In this document: positions 1-8,619 of the stretch, piece by piece
How positions within the stretch are numbered: the stretch's first letter is position 1
Layout: every line of letters starts with the position of its first letter
DNA from: Brevibacillus dissolubilis
GTDB taxonomy: Bacteria > Bacillota > Bacilli > Brevibacillales > Brevibacillaceae
Assembly (NCBI RefSeq): GCF_006170445.1
Contig: NZ_VCNA01000003.1
Location: forward strand, 372,001 to 436,000
Direction of reading: 5' to 3'
Length of the DNA stretch: 64,000 nucleotides
Made by a program: the position numbers and the translations under genes
Notes under the pieces: model-generated
The model's input: the letters and a program-made list of their open reading frames with translations, nothing else
What the model was told of the DNA's origin: nothing
Databases searched by the model: none

Positions 1-326
1 ACCAGTGTGACCCCATTGATCAGAGCTGCCAAGATTTCAAATCGATAGAACCCAAACGTCTTTTCCTTCGATGGCTTCCGACTGGCAAAATACATCGCCA
101 TCAGGCTCAAGAACAGGGCAGAGGAGTCACTGAGCATATGCCCCGCATCCGAGAGCAATGCCAAGCTGTTGGTCATAAAGCCCCCAACGACCTCTACAAT
201 CAAGAATACCGTGATAATCACGAGTGAAATCAAAAGCGCCTTTTTATTCGCACCCGCTCCGTGGTGGTGATGTCCGTGTCCATGATGATCGTGTCCGTGG
301 TGAGAATGCCCATGGTGAAGTCCCAT
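1..326 (-). CDS. Cation diffusion facilitator (CzcD-like), N-terminal part
   Basis: Divalent metal (Zn/Co/Cd)/H+ antiporter of the cytoplasmic membrane. The gene runs off the left edge of the window, so only about 108 N-terminal residues are seen. It opens with a His-rich cytoplasmic tail of repeated HxH and HGH motifs (residues 4-22). A first membrane helix follows, and then the segment SLALLSDAGHMLSD, which carries the HxxxD/DxxxD-type metal site of TM2 in this family. The ATG at 326 starts the His-rich tail. An inverted repeat lies about 55-90 bp upstream (see 381-414), so metal-responsive control is likely. Family call is firm; metal specificity is not known. Confidence 0.9.
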   Translation of the reverse strand, partial: MGLHHGHSHHGHDHHGHGHHHHGAGANKKALLISLVIITVFLIVEVVGGFMTNSLALLSDAGHMLSDSSALFLSLMAMYFASRKPSKEKTFGFYRFEILAALINGVTL

Positions 327-380
327 ACTTAATCTCCCCTATTCCCTATTTGTTGTACCGATAAACCAATTATAGCCAAT

Positions 381-414
381 AACATTCAAACATTCAAGTA
401 CTTATTTGAATGTT
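381..414. promoter_or_regulatory. Inverted repeat upstream of cation-efflux gene, possible ArsR/CzrA-type operator
   Basis: AACATTCAAA (381-390) and TTTGAATGTT (405-414) are perfect 10-nt inverted arms; a nested pair CATTCAA (391-397)/TTGAATG (406-412) overlaps them. ArsR/SmtB metal sensors bind AT-rich dyads with TTGAA/TTCAA half sites ahead of czcD/cadA genes. The regulator itself is not in the window; assignment to that family is inference. Confidence 0.5.
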
Positions 415-424
415 AGGCAACAAA

Positions 425-472
425 AAAACGGTGGGGTTCCCAGGCCATGTGGTGTCGGGAAACCACCGTTTT
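425..472 (-). terminator. Rho-independent terminator after ykuS-like gene
   Basis: On the minus strand the stem AAAACGGTGG pairs with CCACCGTTTT and is followed by a T run. It lies directly downstream of the gene at 476-757. Confidence 0.8.
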
Positions 473-475
473 ACG

Positions 476-757
476 TTAGTCGCGGACGCGTGGGGTTTGA
501 CTGTGGTTGTAAGGTGTTAAGCGTTCATTTACCTCATGGAACACTTCCATGGTAGTCAAGCCTCTTGCAGAAATAACCGGCGCACCTGTGATCGATTTGT
601 CCTCGATCCCCATGATGTTTTCATCCAAGCCGGTGATGACGACGCAATCTACAGTCTGTTGCCAGTTGCCGAGATTGACGACATCGTAGCCATTGTCACG
701 AAGCATTTTGCTGACATCTTTAAGCGAATGTTCAACCGCAACTTTTCCTCTTGACAT
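476..757 (-). CDS. ykuS: UPF0180 family protein (YkuS-like)
   Basis: A small soluble protein (93 aa) of unknown function, conserved in Bacillales. It has the family pattern: an N-terminal 'VEHSLKDV...L...GYDVVNL' segment, then 'DCVVITGLDENIMGI' and a C-terminal 'APVISARGLT..EV..EV' block. Length matches the family (about 80-95 aa). A terminator follows at once, so it seems to be the last gene of its unit. Confidence 0.8.
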   Translation of the reverse strand: MSRGKVAVEHSLKDVSKMLRDNGYDVVNLGNWQQTVDCVVITGLDENIMGIEDKSITGAPVISARGLTTMEVFHEVNERLTPYNHSQTPRVRD

Positions 758-776
758 GTCTACCTCCGTGATGTGT

Positions 777-938
777 TTATTTTTTGAGGTAAAGCTTGAT
801 GGACATCGGGATCACGCCGAACCAACGCGAGGTCCAAGATTCACGCTGAAGCTTCTTCGATCTGCGCTCTTCCTTCGGCGTCTCGAAATGATTGACATAA
901 TGCTTCACCATGTACTTCAAATAATCTTGGAATGACAT
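777..938 (-). CDS. yqzE: YqzE family small protein
   Basis: 53-aa protein starting MSFQDYLKYM and containing ETPKEERR and WFGVIP, the conserved parts of YqzE. The function is unknown; in Bacillus yqzE lies beside aroK and downstream of the comG operon, and here it also follows aroK. The ATG at 938 is chosen because GGAGG lies 8 nt before it; an upstream ATG at 959 overlaps the aroK stop and has no good ribosome site. Confidence 0.75.
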   Translation of the reverse strand: MSFQDYLKYMVKHYVNHFETPKEERRSKKLQRESWTSRWFGVIPMSIKLYLKK

Positions 939-958
939 CGCAGACCCCTCCTCAGGCA

Positions 959-1486
959 TTATTGTTGCCTGAATCCGTCCGTTTCAACCATGCGTCCAAG
1001 AATTTCACTGACGATCGCATCCACTTCACGTCCGGTCGTCTCCACCTGCACCGGGGCAAAGTCATACGCCCCAGCCCGCTCGCGCAATAGCGTACGCACC
1101 CGCAGAGCGGCATCTCCGGCAAGCAGCGGCCGGTTGACATCTCCTGAGACCCGGCGGATGATCTCTTCCTCTGTCGCCGTGAGCGCCACGACCGTGCCAC
1201 CTGCAAGCATCGCTTCCACATTGGACGGACGCAGTACAGCACCGCCGCCCGTGGTGATCACCAGACCTTCCTGATCCAATAGCTCCTGCAAAAGCTCTGC
1301 CTCTATGTCACGAAACGATGCCTCTCCCCGTTCGCGGAAGATCGTCGGGATATCCATCCCCGTACGCTCCACGATATACGTGTCCAAATCCACCTGCTTA
1401 CGCTCCAGGCGCTTTGCCAAGACCTGTCCGATGGTAGATTTTCCAGTTCCCATGAAGCCAATCAAAATCACATTCGTCATTCCCAT
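959..1486 (-). CDS. aroK: Shikimate kinase
   Basis: Phosphorylates shikimate to shikimate 3-phosphate with ATP, fifth step of the chorismate pathway. It is 175 aa, normal for AroK. Walker A motif GFMGTGKST is at residues 10-18; the shikimate-binding parts follow: VDLDTYI (Asp), GEASFRDIE (Arg), TTGGGAVLR (GGG motif). NRPLL matches the lid/adenine region. AGGG lies 8 nt before the ATG. yqzE follows 20 bp downstream, a Bacillus-like order without the comG genes. Confidence 0.96.
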   Translation of the reverse strand: MGMTNVILIGFMGTGKSTIGQVLAKRLERKQVDLDTYIVERTGMDIPTIFRERGEASFRDIEAELLQELLDQEGLVITTGGGAVLRPSNVEAMLAGGTVVALTATEEEIIRRVSGDVNRPLLAGDAALRVRTLLRERAGAYDFAPVQVETTGREVDAIVSEILGRMVETDGFRQQ

Positions 1487-1503
1487 TGCATTTACCCTGC
1501 CTT

Positions 1504-3378
1504 TTATTTTGCTGTCACCGTTATTTTGGCGATTCGTTGCTCGTCATCATATCGCACCTGGTACTTCATCACATCGGAAAAGAATGCCAGCGGTACCATC
1601 GCCCGCTCCTGCACCTCAATCAGCGGCTGTTTTAAGGTGAACGGCTTGTCATTAAGCTTTCCTTTGTTGGTTTTGGCGTACAACAGCACATCGTTGCCGC
1701 CTGCTTTCAGGTTGATCCCGCCTTTTTCACGGGTGTAGGCGACACGATACCCCAGCCGCTCCATCACTTCGCGCAGCGGCAGATAGACGGTATTGCCGAT
1801 TTTGCGCGCGGGAACAATCGGATAGTAGCTCATCCCGTTGATTTCGATGTTCACCTGATAATACTCGACCCGCATCGGAACGAACGGCTCTTGGTTAAGC
1901 TTCTGTACGTTAGGCACAAAATAACTGACCTTCGCCCGAAGAACATGGCCCAGCGCCTGATCCAGATGCTTGGGTCCGATCACCATCCCGTGGTAATTGC
2001 GCTGTACATTCTGCAAAAACGCACGGTAGCTCTCATCTCCCAGCTGTTCACGCAGGTTGTTGTACAAAAGCGCTCCGGTCGAATACCATGTCCAGTTGAA
2101 TTCATCGCTGTTGAGCTGGGTCAATTGTTTGGCCAGTTTGCCATATGGGTACTTGTTCTGGAGGAATTGGTAGTCCTCCTTGTATTCGTTGAGTTCCTGC
2201 TGGGCCACCTGTTCACCGTAGCGTTGCTTCTTATAATGATACACGCTCAGCTCGACCAGACCCTCATCCAGCCAGCCATGGGTGGACTCCAGCGTCGCGA
2301 TGCTGTTGTACCACCACAGATGGGCGATCTCATGCGGCAGCCAGTGATCGACCCGGTTGCCGTCATACATATCCCGTGAAAAAATCGCCAGGTTCGGATA
2401 TTCCATCGCATAGACCGCATGGCGTCCTGTCTCAGCAATCCCTACACGCGGATATGGAAGCTCCCCGTACCACTTCGTGTAGACCGGCAACACCTCTTGG
2501 ACGATGGTTTTGATCCGGTTGATGTTGGCTGCCTGGGTTGAGGCGATATCAACGGTCAGCCCGTTTACCTTGATCGTCTCCACCTTGTAGCTTGGGCTTC
2601 CCAACAGGGCGAAGTTGAGCAGCTTCTTGCCCCTGATATGCATCTGCTTGCGGCCATCTGCCAGCTTGGTCTGCTCCCCCGGCCCAGATGAGGTCACCCA
2701 CTGGTAATTCCCCGGCGAGGTGAACATCACGTCATAATCCCCATAGTGAAAGACGAACGGATCTCCATACCCGATCGGCTTCGGCGGATCATACCACTTT
2801 TTCTGCGGGCTAAGTCCTCCCAGCATCGGATACCATGTTGTCAGCGTCCAGATGTCATCAGCTACCCCGAAGCGCGTAGGTGAACGCGGTACAGGCGTCT
2901 CGAATTGGATCGCGAGCGTGAGGCGTTTGCTTTTGCTGTCGGGGTTGTTCAGCACGATGACCGGATCACGGCGTTGATAGGTCAGCGCCTGTTTTCCATG
3001 CCAAATCCCTTTGATCTGAATCGGCTTCCATGTATAGCCATACACATATACGTACAAATCCTTGGTCTTAGGATTATCGAATTCCACGTTAACGGTCCCT
3101 TTGATCACCGCTTGGCCTGGGTCAAGCTCTGCATTGATCGTATAGGCAGGGTGCAGGTCGGTGACCAGAGATGGGAGCAATTGATCCTTTTGGAATGGAT
3201 CAGCACCGCCCAAGGCGACAGGCTTGCCCGCCTCTTCCGACACCTTCAGCCATTCATTTAGCTTCGGCTCGATTTTGGGCCACTGAAACAAAATACCGCC
3301 TGCGGCAAACAACAGGAGAATCGCGATGCACATCAGTAAGCTGGTTCGTTGAATATTCGTCATGGATCCCGTTTTCAT
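1504..3378 (-). CDS. Membrane-anchored M1-type metallopeptidase with C-terminal copper amine oxidase N-like domain
   Basis: Probable zinc aminopeptidase facing outward. An N-terminal membrane anchor (about residues 8-28) is followed by an M1-like N-domain and the gluzincin motif HEIAHLWW near residue 345, with the third ligand Glu in WLDEGLVE about 20 residues later. The last 120 or so residues resemble the copper amine oxidase N-like 'stalk' domain (VYLPLREVMERLGY, MVPLAFFSD), which in Firmicutes often sits on secreted enzymes. Start 3378 (ATG, AGAAGG 3 nt upstream) is preferred; a TTG at 3411 would add 11 residues but lacks a ribosome site. Substrate unknown. Confidence 0.85.
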   Translation of the reverse strand: MKTGSMTNIQRTSLLMCIAILLLFAAGGILFQWPKIEPKLNEWLKVSEEAGKPVALGGADPFQKDQLLPSLVTDLHPAYTINAELDPGQAVIKGTVNVEFDNPKTKDLYVYVYGYTWKPIQIKGIWHGKQALTYQRRDPVIVLNNPDSKSKRLTLAIQFETPVPRSPTRFGVADDIWTLTTWYPMLGGLSPQKKWYDPPKPIGYGDPFVFHYGDYDVMFTSPGNYQWVTSSGPGEQTKLADGRKQMHIRGKKLLNFALLGSPSYKVETIKVNGLTVDIASTQAANINRIKTIVQEVLPVYTKWYGELPYPRVGIAETGRHAVYAMEYPNLAIFSRDMYDGNRVDHWLPHEIAHLWWYNSIATLESTHGWLDEGLVELSVYHYKKQRYGEQVAQQELNEYKEDYQFLQNKYPYGKLAKQLTQLNSDEFNWTWYSTGALLYNNLREQLGDESYRAFLQNVQRNYHGMVIGPKHLDQALGHVLRAKVSYFVPNVQKLNQEPFVPMRVEYYQVNIEINGMSYYPIVPARKIGNTVYLPLREVMERLGYRVAYTREKGGINLKAGGNDVLLYAKTNKGKLNDKPFTLKQPLIEVQERAMVPLAFFSDVMKYQVRYDDEQRIAKITVTAK

Positions 3379-3430
3379 CTGCCTTCTCTTTGGTCTATCG
3401 TGAATAGCCAAATTGTATCACACTTCACAC

Positions 3431-3469
3431 AAAAAGCGACCGTGGGAAGATTAGGACTTCTCCACGGTC
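3431..3469 (-). terminator. Terminator after UPF0145 gene
   Basis: GACCGTGG at one side pairs with CCACGGTC at the other (inner GAAG/CTTC extends it). On the minus strand it is followed by CTTTTTG. Confidence 0.75.
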
Positions 3470-3493
3470 TGATTGGTTCAACCATTCGATGAT

Positions 3494-3799
3494 TTATTCT
3501 TGTATACGGACAGCGGTACCAGTCGCTGAGCAGGAGGCATATCCGTCCCCATACTGGAAGTCAAGGCGCAGGCCAATGATCGCGTTTACATGAGGGAGAG
3601 AGTCTGCCATTTTTAAAATTCGTTGCATGGCTTCTACTCTCGCCTCTTCCAGCTTGATTTCGATAGACGTACTACGATCGGTAAAAAAGCCTCCATCTGA
3701 CGGCTTTACCCCTGTCTCCACTACTCCATGACCACTAACCACACCAATATATTGCAGAATATTTTTCCCTTGCAGGGTTTCCGTTGTTGTAATTAGCAT
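3494..3799 (-). CDS. YbjQ/UPF0145 family protein
   Basis: 101-aa soluble protein of the UPF0145 (YbjQ) family, which forms small oligomers and was named a putative heavy-metal-binding domain; real function is unknown. Seen here: 'ITTTETLQGKNI...GVVSGHGV' at the start, the 'EARVEAMQRI' helix and the 'NAIIGLRLDFQYG' block near the end, all family hallmarks. AAGGGG lies 8 nt before the ATG. It is 22 bp downstream of pxpA and shares its terminator, so the two may be cotranscribed. Confidence 0.8.
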   Translation of the reverse strand: MLITTTETLQGKNILQYIGVVSGHGVVETGVKPSDGGFFTDRSTSIEIKLEEARVEAMQRILKMADSLPHVNAIIGLRLDFQYGDGYASCSATGTAVRIQE

Positions 3800-3820
3800 C
3801 TGTCTTACCCCTTTTTCTGA

Positions 3821-4582
3821 TTAATTCATTTCGATCGGCTCGATGCTGACTCCGTTTTGCTTTGCCCATTTATGTACTTCTATGAGGAATGACAGGCAAT
3901 CCGGGCTTTCACTGTGGATACAGAGCGTGTCTGCGGCAAGCTCAATCTCGCTGCCGTCCACAGTCTCGACCATATGCTCCAGCACGAGACGGCTCGTCTG
4001 CTTCAGCTGCTCATCCTTGCTGATCAGCACGCTTCCTTCCAGATCACGGGGAGCGAGGCGGCCTGTCGGCAGGTAGGCACGGTCGGCAAACACTTCCTCC
4101 GCCACATTCAGCCCATGCTCCAGACCGATATGCACCAAGGCACTTCCTGACAACGCATACAAAATCAGGTCATCACGTACATCGCATACAGCGCGTACCA
4201 CGGCTTCCGCCATCTCTGGACGCTCGGCTGCTTCATTATAAAGCGCACCATGCAGCTTGACGTGGTGCAGTCGGCCACCCAGCGCACGCGTCATGCCTTC
4301 GAGCGCGGATACCTGATACAAGACCAGTTCATACACTTCTTTCAGCGACAGGTTCATCGAGCGGCGGCCAAAGCCCTGCATGTCCGGGTATCCCGGATGC
4401 GCTCCGATCTTCACGTTGTGCCTGATTGCCCCTTCGATCGTACGGGCGATTACATGCGGATCGCCGGCGTGCACGCCACAGGCTACGTTGACCGAGGTGA
4501 TCCATCGCATGATCCCCAGATCTTCGCCCCAGCGGGAACGTCCAAACTCTTCGCCCATATCGCAGTTAATATCCAGTTTCAT
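3821..4582 (-). CDS. pxpA: 5-oxoprolinase subunit A (LamB/YcsF family)
   Basis: Component of the ATP-dependent 5-oxoprolinase PxpABC, which opens 5-oxoproline to glutamate. The family signature MKLDINCDMGEEFG is at the N-terminus, with NVACGVHAGDP (metal/substrate loop), GAHPGYPD, VKLHGALYN and ADRAYLPTGRLAPR following; 253 aa is normal length. GAGG lies 6-8 nt before the ATG at 4582. The usual partners pxpB and pxpC (kipI/kipA type) are not next to it in this window. Confidence 0.92.
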   Translation of the reverse strand: MKLDINCDMGEEFGRSRWGEDLGIMRWITSVNVACGVHAGDPHVIARTIEGAIRHNVKIGAHPGYPDMQGFGRRSMNLSLKEVYELVLYQVSALEGMTRALGGRLHHVKLHGALYNEAAERPEMAEAVVRAVCDVRDDLILYALSGSALVHIGLEHGLNVAEEVFADRAYLPTGRLAPRDLEGSVLISKDEQLKQTSRLVLEHMVETVDGSEIELAADTLCIHSESPDCLSFLIEVHKWAKQNGVSIEPIEMN

Positions 4583-4674
4583 TACATTCCTCACCTCAGT
4601 CATCTAATGTTTATTGATTGTGATGCTTGTTTGTTTATACCAAATCATATCACGAAACCTGTATAAAAAGAATA

Positions 4675-4702
4675 AAAAGCTACCAAAAATTAGGTAGCTT
4701 TT
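4675..4702. terminator. Bidirectional terminator
   Basis: AAAAGCTACC and GGTAGCTTTT form a perfect 10-bp stem with an AATTA-type loop. It follows the ylbG stop on the minus strand. Confidence 0.8.
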
Positions 4703-4705
4703 GTG

Positions 4706-5053
4706 TCAAGATGAGGCGTTCGCCGCATTTTTGCTTGGCAGGTCGATCAAGAGGGATTCGGCGATGGCTTTGAGCTGGTTTTTCTCCAGCTGGTAGTCGA
4801 ACTCTTTCTGTTTATCTGGCTTCGCGTTATTGTATTCCGTTGGGATCTCATGACGGTGTGAGCGTTCCACCTTGAGCACGAAGTTGAGTCGCTCCAGTTC
4901 CCGCGTCACTTGGTCGATTTCTTGTTCGCCGACATACATCGAGACGTAGTTGAGGCGTTTGGAGACATAGTGGATAGTACCGTATTTGCGCAAGTTTTTC
5001 GCCAAACGTGGATGCTTGATCCAGACGGCTAGACCGATTCTTCTTTCTCGCAT
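4706..5053 (-). CDS. ylbG: YlbG family protein (UPF0298/DUF2129)
   Basis: 115 aa; N-terminal 80 residues match YlbG: 'LRKYGTIHYVSKRLNYVSMYV' and 'LNFVLKVERSHRHEI' are the diagnostic blocks. The C-terminal 35 residues (Lys/Gln-rich) extend beyond the usual 85-90 aa. Function unknown; in B. subtilis it sits immediately beside ylbF. Here the two are separated by an oppositely oriented gene (5137-5457). The only purine-rich ribosome site is GGGGA about 14 nt upstream, so the start is moderately sure. Confidence 0.85.
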   Translation of the reverse strand: MRERRIGLAVWIKHPRLAKNLRKYGTIHYVSKRLNYVSMYVGEQEIDQVTRELERLNFVLKVERSHRHEIPTEYNNAKPDKQKEFDYQLEKNQLKAIAESLLIDLPSKNAANASS

Positions 5054-5136
5054 GGTGGATGTATGAGTCCCCTTCCCGATGAAATTACGCTATAATATAG
5101 GAATCATGTTGAAATGACAGGTGTGATGATACGTCT

Positions 5137-5457
5137 ATGCTCGACATCTATTATGATAAGATACTTTCGGCTTTGCGTAAATATCCAGATTCACAAGAGC
5201 TGAACTGGCGCGAATTTGCCGGACAGCGGTTCTTGTATGTAAAATCCTCCGCGCAAGTACAGACACTGATGGAGCGTCTGCTTGGCGAAGGACAGATGAC
5301 CATCGCGGGAACGAGGCTGTCGCTCGATTGCCAATACGTACGCTCCCAAGGGGATGTGCATGTGTTTCGCTATCGTCTGCTCGTTCCCAACGAAAAGATG
5401 TTCTGTTGTGCCAATGGCTGTCCGGATTGTACGCTGTACCGCGACCGCACGTTCTAG
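5137..5457 (+). CDS. Hypothetical protein with C-terminal Cys cluster
   Basis: 106-aa protein I do not recognise. It has a mixed helix/strand look without signal peptide or membrane span and ends in a Cys-rich tail (MFCCANGCPDC near residues 89-99), four cysteines in a pattern that could bind a metal. A TATAAT lies at 5091-5096, 40 bp upstream, but without a clear -35 box; AGGTG is about 13 nt before the ATG, so expression signals are weak. It sits between ylbG and ylbF on the opposite strand. Confidence 0.6.
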   Translation: MLDIYYDKILSALRKYPDSQELNWREFAGQRFLYVKSSAQVQTLMERLLGEGQMTIAGTRLSLDCQYVRSQGDVHVFRYRLLVPNEKMFCCANGCPDCTLYRDRTF

Positions 5458-5487
5458 TCGGGTCACGCTGCACGGTCGAATCTTCGC

Positions 5488-5940
5488 TTACTTCTTGGTC
5501 TTACAGCCGCAGCTGCCGCCTGTACCGCAACCACTTGCCATCGCTTCGATGATCGGGTTGTTGCTCGGTACCTTGATCTCCGGAGAGACGGCATCAGCAA
5601 TCGTGCGGCCTACTTGATACAGAAGCGTGTCGAGATTGATCTCCGCCCGCTTGAAGGCTTGCACAGTGTCGAGCATCTCCAGAGAGCGCTTCAAGTCACG
5701 TACATCGGTGGTCACTTTATTGAAATCAGGGTGGTACTTGCCGAAGCGTTGCACCTCTTCATATTGTTCCCTTTTGCGTTCAAACAGGGTGATCAGGCGC
5801 GCTGCCTCTGCGTCTTGATCCATCGCCCGTTTGGCCTGTAAATACTCGGCGACTTCGCGAGAGTTATTAATCATGGAGGCCAAGTCGTCGGCGTATAATA
5901 TCAACTCCGCCATATCAACGGTTTCTACGGTTGGCATCAT
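5488..5940 (-). CDS. ylbF: YlbF/RicF-like regulator with C-terminal Cys motif
   Basis: 150-aa helical protein of the YlbF/YmcA family. In B. subtilis YlbF (RicF), YmcA and YaaT form the RicAFT complex, which carries [4Fe-4S] clusters and helps RNase Y process mRNAs, affecting sporulation, competence and biofilm. The long helical core (residues 10-120) and the C-terminal CGTGGSCGC are seen; the cysteines match the cluster-binding tail of RicF. The ATG at 5940 follows an AAAGGGGGG stretch about 8 nt upstream. ymcA and yaaT partners are not in the window. Confidence 0.88.
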   Translation of the reverse strand: MMPTVETVDMAELILYADDLASMINNSREVAEYLQAKRAMDQDAEAARLITLFERKREQYEEVQRFGKYHPDFNKVTTDVRDLKRSLEMLDTVQAFKRAEINLDTLLYQVGRTIADAVSPEIKVPSNNPIIEAMASGCGTGGSCGCKTKK

Positions 5941-6023
5941 CTTGCAAAGCCCCCCTTTCTGTGTTGTTCCCACCTATTGTACCACGAAAGTAACGTTTTT
6001 GTCGTCTTCCCGTACACTTCCAG

Positions 6024-8018
6024 CTATACATAATTTGGCAGGAGAAGCCGTACGCGTCCAATCTCGTCAAGCTTGACCTTGTGCCGCTTGCGTTGCTCGG
6101 TCTCAAGCGTCACGATCCAATAGCCCATCTCCACCTCGATGTTGTGGGTCGTTCCTTTGTATTCCTGACCGCTCCTAAGTTCCAGCTGGGTGGTAAGCTT
6201 AAGCTCCCTAGCACGACGGAACAGGTCGCGCAGGGTCTGCGGGTGATAGGATTGATAGTGGGATGTCCACATCTTGGGCAGCATCGCCAGCTGGGGCATG
6301 CTGTCGTATTGATCAGGGAAGACGTTCTCGATCCGGTAGCCGGTCCATGGGTTCTCGGCTTGGAAGAGGCCTGTCGTCTCGGTTTCTGCTTCTATCTCAT
6401 GTTCTGCGAGAGCTGTGACGGCGTCTCCGTCAGCTGAGGATTCCCGATCAGCCTGGAGTGATTCCACAAGCGGGGTAAACCGCTCGATCTTGCCTGCCTG
6501 CGGCTCGTATCCGCATTGGCGTAGGCGCTCCATCAGGTCGGCCTCCTGCTCACACGGGATGAGGAAGTCGGTGTCTGAGATGACCTCGGTCAAAAAAGTC
6601 TGGAGCATCGGCAGCTGTTTGAGTTCATCTAATAGACGCGGATTGGCGGTGCGGACGCGGACAAGGGTCTGAAAGCGGATTTGCCGTGCATTTTGTCCCC
6701 ATTTTTCCACCAGTTCAGTGATGCTCTCAGGCAATGGATACGGACAGTTCTCCTGTAAAAAGGAAAGAATCTGCTCCTCGCTGCCGCCATTGCCAATGTA
6801 CGTCTGAACCTGCCCGGACGTGAGCACACAGCGTACCATGTCGCCGTCAAAATTCAGTTCACCCAAGCGGCCGATCTGCCACATCCGTGTGAGCGGCACA
6901 GTCGGCGGGATGATGACGGTTCCTGTAGGCTCCACATACCATTGTCCCTGCTCCACCTCTGCGTAGATGACGGTCGGATTCCACCGCCAGCACAGACCTG
7001 CTTCGGGATGCTCGCCCAGTTCGACACAGCCGAAGCCAAGCAACGGATGAAGCCACCAGTTGCGGAGCTGCTCTTGTGCATCTGAGGGGATCGTGTAGCC
7101 TTTTACTCTTAGCTGCTGTAAGCTGGCCTCTACCGCGATCCATTCACTGTGACTGATCCGGCGCATTTCGCTGACGAAGGCTTCGATCCACGCTTCCTTG
7201 GGCAGATAATCGGAGATGAGCAGCTGCATGATTCTCTCCCAACGCTCCACCTTTTGCATGGACAGCCATTGATCTACTATTGATTCAGACAGGGCTAATC
7301 TTTTATCCTGTATATACAACAGACGCATACGAAACACTATATCCAGTAAGACCGCAAGCGAGGCAGGATACGCTTGGCGCACCTCGGCGGGAAACCGCTC
7401 CGTGTACAAGTGTCCCACATGCTCGTCCAACATGCTGATCAGTGGCATTATGCGCTGAATCATTCTGCGGTGCAGCTGGTTTTTTTGCGTGAGCTTCATC
7501 TCTTGATCGCGTACGAACAACAAGAGAGCGACGATATCCAGATGAATGCCCCGCCCTGAGATGACATCATAGCTTAATGTCTGAAATGATCCGATCGAAA
7601 TCACATCCGGCTCGGAGGAGTCCTGCTGTTGGGACATGATCTGTTGACCCAGCGCGTGACGCACCTCCAGCGGCATCATATAACCCACTTCACTCCACAT
7701 CTTGCGGACCGTCAGCACCAGCCCCAATCGTCTGAGTCCGGTCAGCCCCCACGCCAAATGCGCCTTGTCTGCTGTGAGTTGATCCCACTCTTTTTTCCGG
7801 TAAAATCCGTGTGATGATTCCAGAATGAACAAGCGAGCCGCTTCCTTCTCCACGTCCCGCAAACCAGCCCAGAGTGCACTGAGAAACGCTTCGTCCACAA
7901 GTCTGCCGCATACGTTCAGGTCACGCCACGAATCGTCTGTGAGGCGGTTGTCCTGTTCCTGTTTGATATGCGAAATCGTTGATGCGGACAGCATCTCGTA
8001 TCCGGCTTGTACACGCAA
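6024..8018 (-). CDS. Helicase-associated (XPB/Ssl2 N-terminal-like) domain protein
   Basis: 664-aa soluble protein. The C-terminal third ('RIRFQTLVRVRTANPRLL'-type segment, then 'DTDFLIPCEQEADLMERLRQCGY') resembles the Helicase_C_3/XPB-Ssl2 N-terminal domain, found in Firmicutes proteins that lack an obvious helicase motor. No Walker motifs are visible, so it is probably not itself a helicase. The extreme C-terminus is a short beta-rich YolD/WYL-like tail (residues 600-664). Start is a TTG with AGGTG 8 nt upstream. Role unknown. Confidence 0.65.
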   Translation of the reverse strand: MRVQAGYEMLSASTISHIKQEQDNRLTDDSWRDLNVCGRLVDEAFLSALWAGLRDVEKEAARLFILESSHGFYRKKEWDQLTADKAHLAWGLTGLRRLGLVLTVRKMWSEVGYMMPLEVRHALGQQIMSQQQDSSEPDVISIGSFQTLSYDVISGRGIHLDIVALLLFVRDQEMKLTQKNQLHRRMIQRIMPLISMLDEHVGHLYTERFPAEVRQAYPASLAVLLDIVFRMRLLYIQDKRLALSESIVDQWLSMQKVERWERIMQLLISDYLPKEAWIEAFVSEMRRISHSEWIAVEASLQQLRVKGYTIPSDAQEQLRNWWLHPLLGFGCVELGEHPEAGLCWRWNPTVIYAEVEQGQWYVEPTGTVIIPPTVPLTRMWQIGRLGELNFDGDMVRCVLTSGQVQTYIGNGGSEEQILSFLQENCPYPLPESITELVEKWGQNARQIRFQTLVRVRTANPRLLDELKQLPMLQTFLTEVISDTDFLIPCEQEADLMERLRQCGYEPQAGKIERFTPLVESLQADRESSADGDAVTALAEHEIEAETETTGLFQAENPWTGYRIENVFPDQYDSMPQLAMLPKMWTSHYQSYHPQTLRDLFRRARELKLTTQLELRSGQEYKGTTHNIEVEMGYWIVTLETEQRKRHKVKLDEIGRVRLLLPNYV

Positions 8019-8086
8019 GATTGTCTCACCTCTTTTTACCCAGACCCATTTTGTGATTACTTGATTACTTGGAGGGATATTCCATA

Positions 8087-8551
8087 ATGAAAAACATGAA
8101 AATGATGATGATATCGCTGTTCGCTGTAGCGTTCGTGTTCATGGGTTGCCAAGCACTGCCACAGGCAGATGCTACGGAGAAAACAACGGAGAACACGGCT
8201 CAACAGCAAAGCAACGTGACAGATAAAGCAAACGCACCAGCCTATGAGCTAGTTCAAGCTCCATACCCGGCTGACGTCGATCAAGCCTTGGAGCAGATCC
8301 GCAAGCAAGGCGGTTACAAGGTCGTCCCTGCAGCAGATCAAACCTATGTCGCCATCGGACTTGGTCAGCGCAACAAAGGCGGCTTCAAGCCTGTCATCAA
8401 CCGAGTGGAAACGGCTAATGGCGTAACAACGGTCTATGTCAGCGAACAGAAACCAGCGGACGGTGCGATGACGATCCAAGTGATCAGCTATCCGACTGCG
8501 GTGATCTCCCTGCCTAAGACATCAACCACCATTAAAGTCGTTTTCGCCTAA
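8087..8551 (+). CDS. Lipoprotein with PrcB C-terminal-like domain
   Basis: 154 aa. A signal peptide with lipobox-like FMGC (Cys about residue 20) is followed by a low-complexity Thr/Gln/Asn linker and a C-terminal beta domain 'GGYKVVPAADQTYVAIGLGQRNKGGF', the pattern of the PrcB C-terminal family (protease-associated, proteinase-inhibitor-like fold). Likely anchored on the outer face of the membrane. GGAGGG lies about 10 nt before the ATG, and a strong terminator follows. Partner protease not identified. Confidence 0.7.
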   Translation: MKNMKMMMISLFAVAFVFMGCQALPQADATEKTTENTAQQQSNVTDKANAPAYELVQAPYPADVDQALEQIRKQGGYKVVPAADQTYVAIGLGQRNKGGFKPVINRVETANGVTTVYVSEQKPADGAMTIQVISYPTAVISLPKTSTTIKVVFA

Positions 8552-8560
8552 AAAAGCAAG

Positions 8561-8591
8561 AGCAGAGGTGCTTAGCCGCCTCTGCTTTTTT
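8561..8591 (+). terminator. Terminator after PrcB-like lipoprotein gene
   Basis: AGCAGAGG pairs with CCTCTGCT, followed by six T. Confidence 0.9.
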
Positions 8592-8619
8592 GCTGTCTAT
8601 TTGACGCTATCTCCACGGT

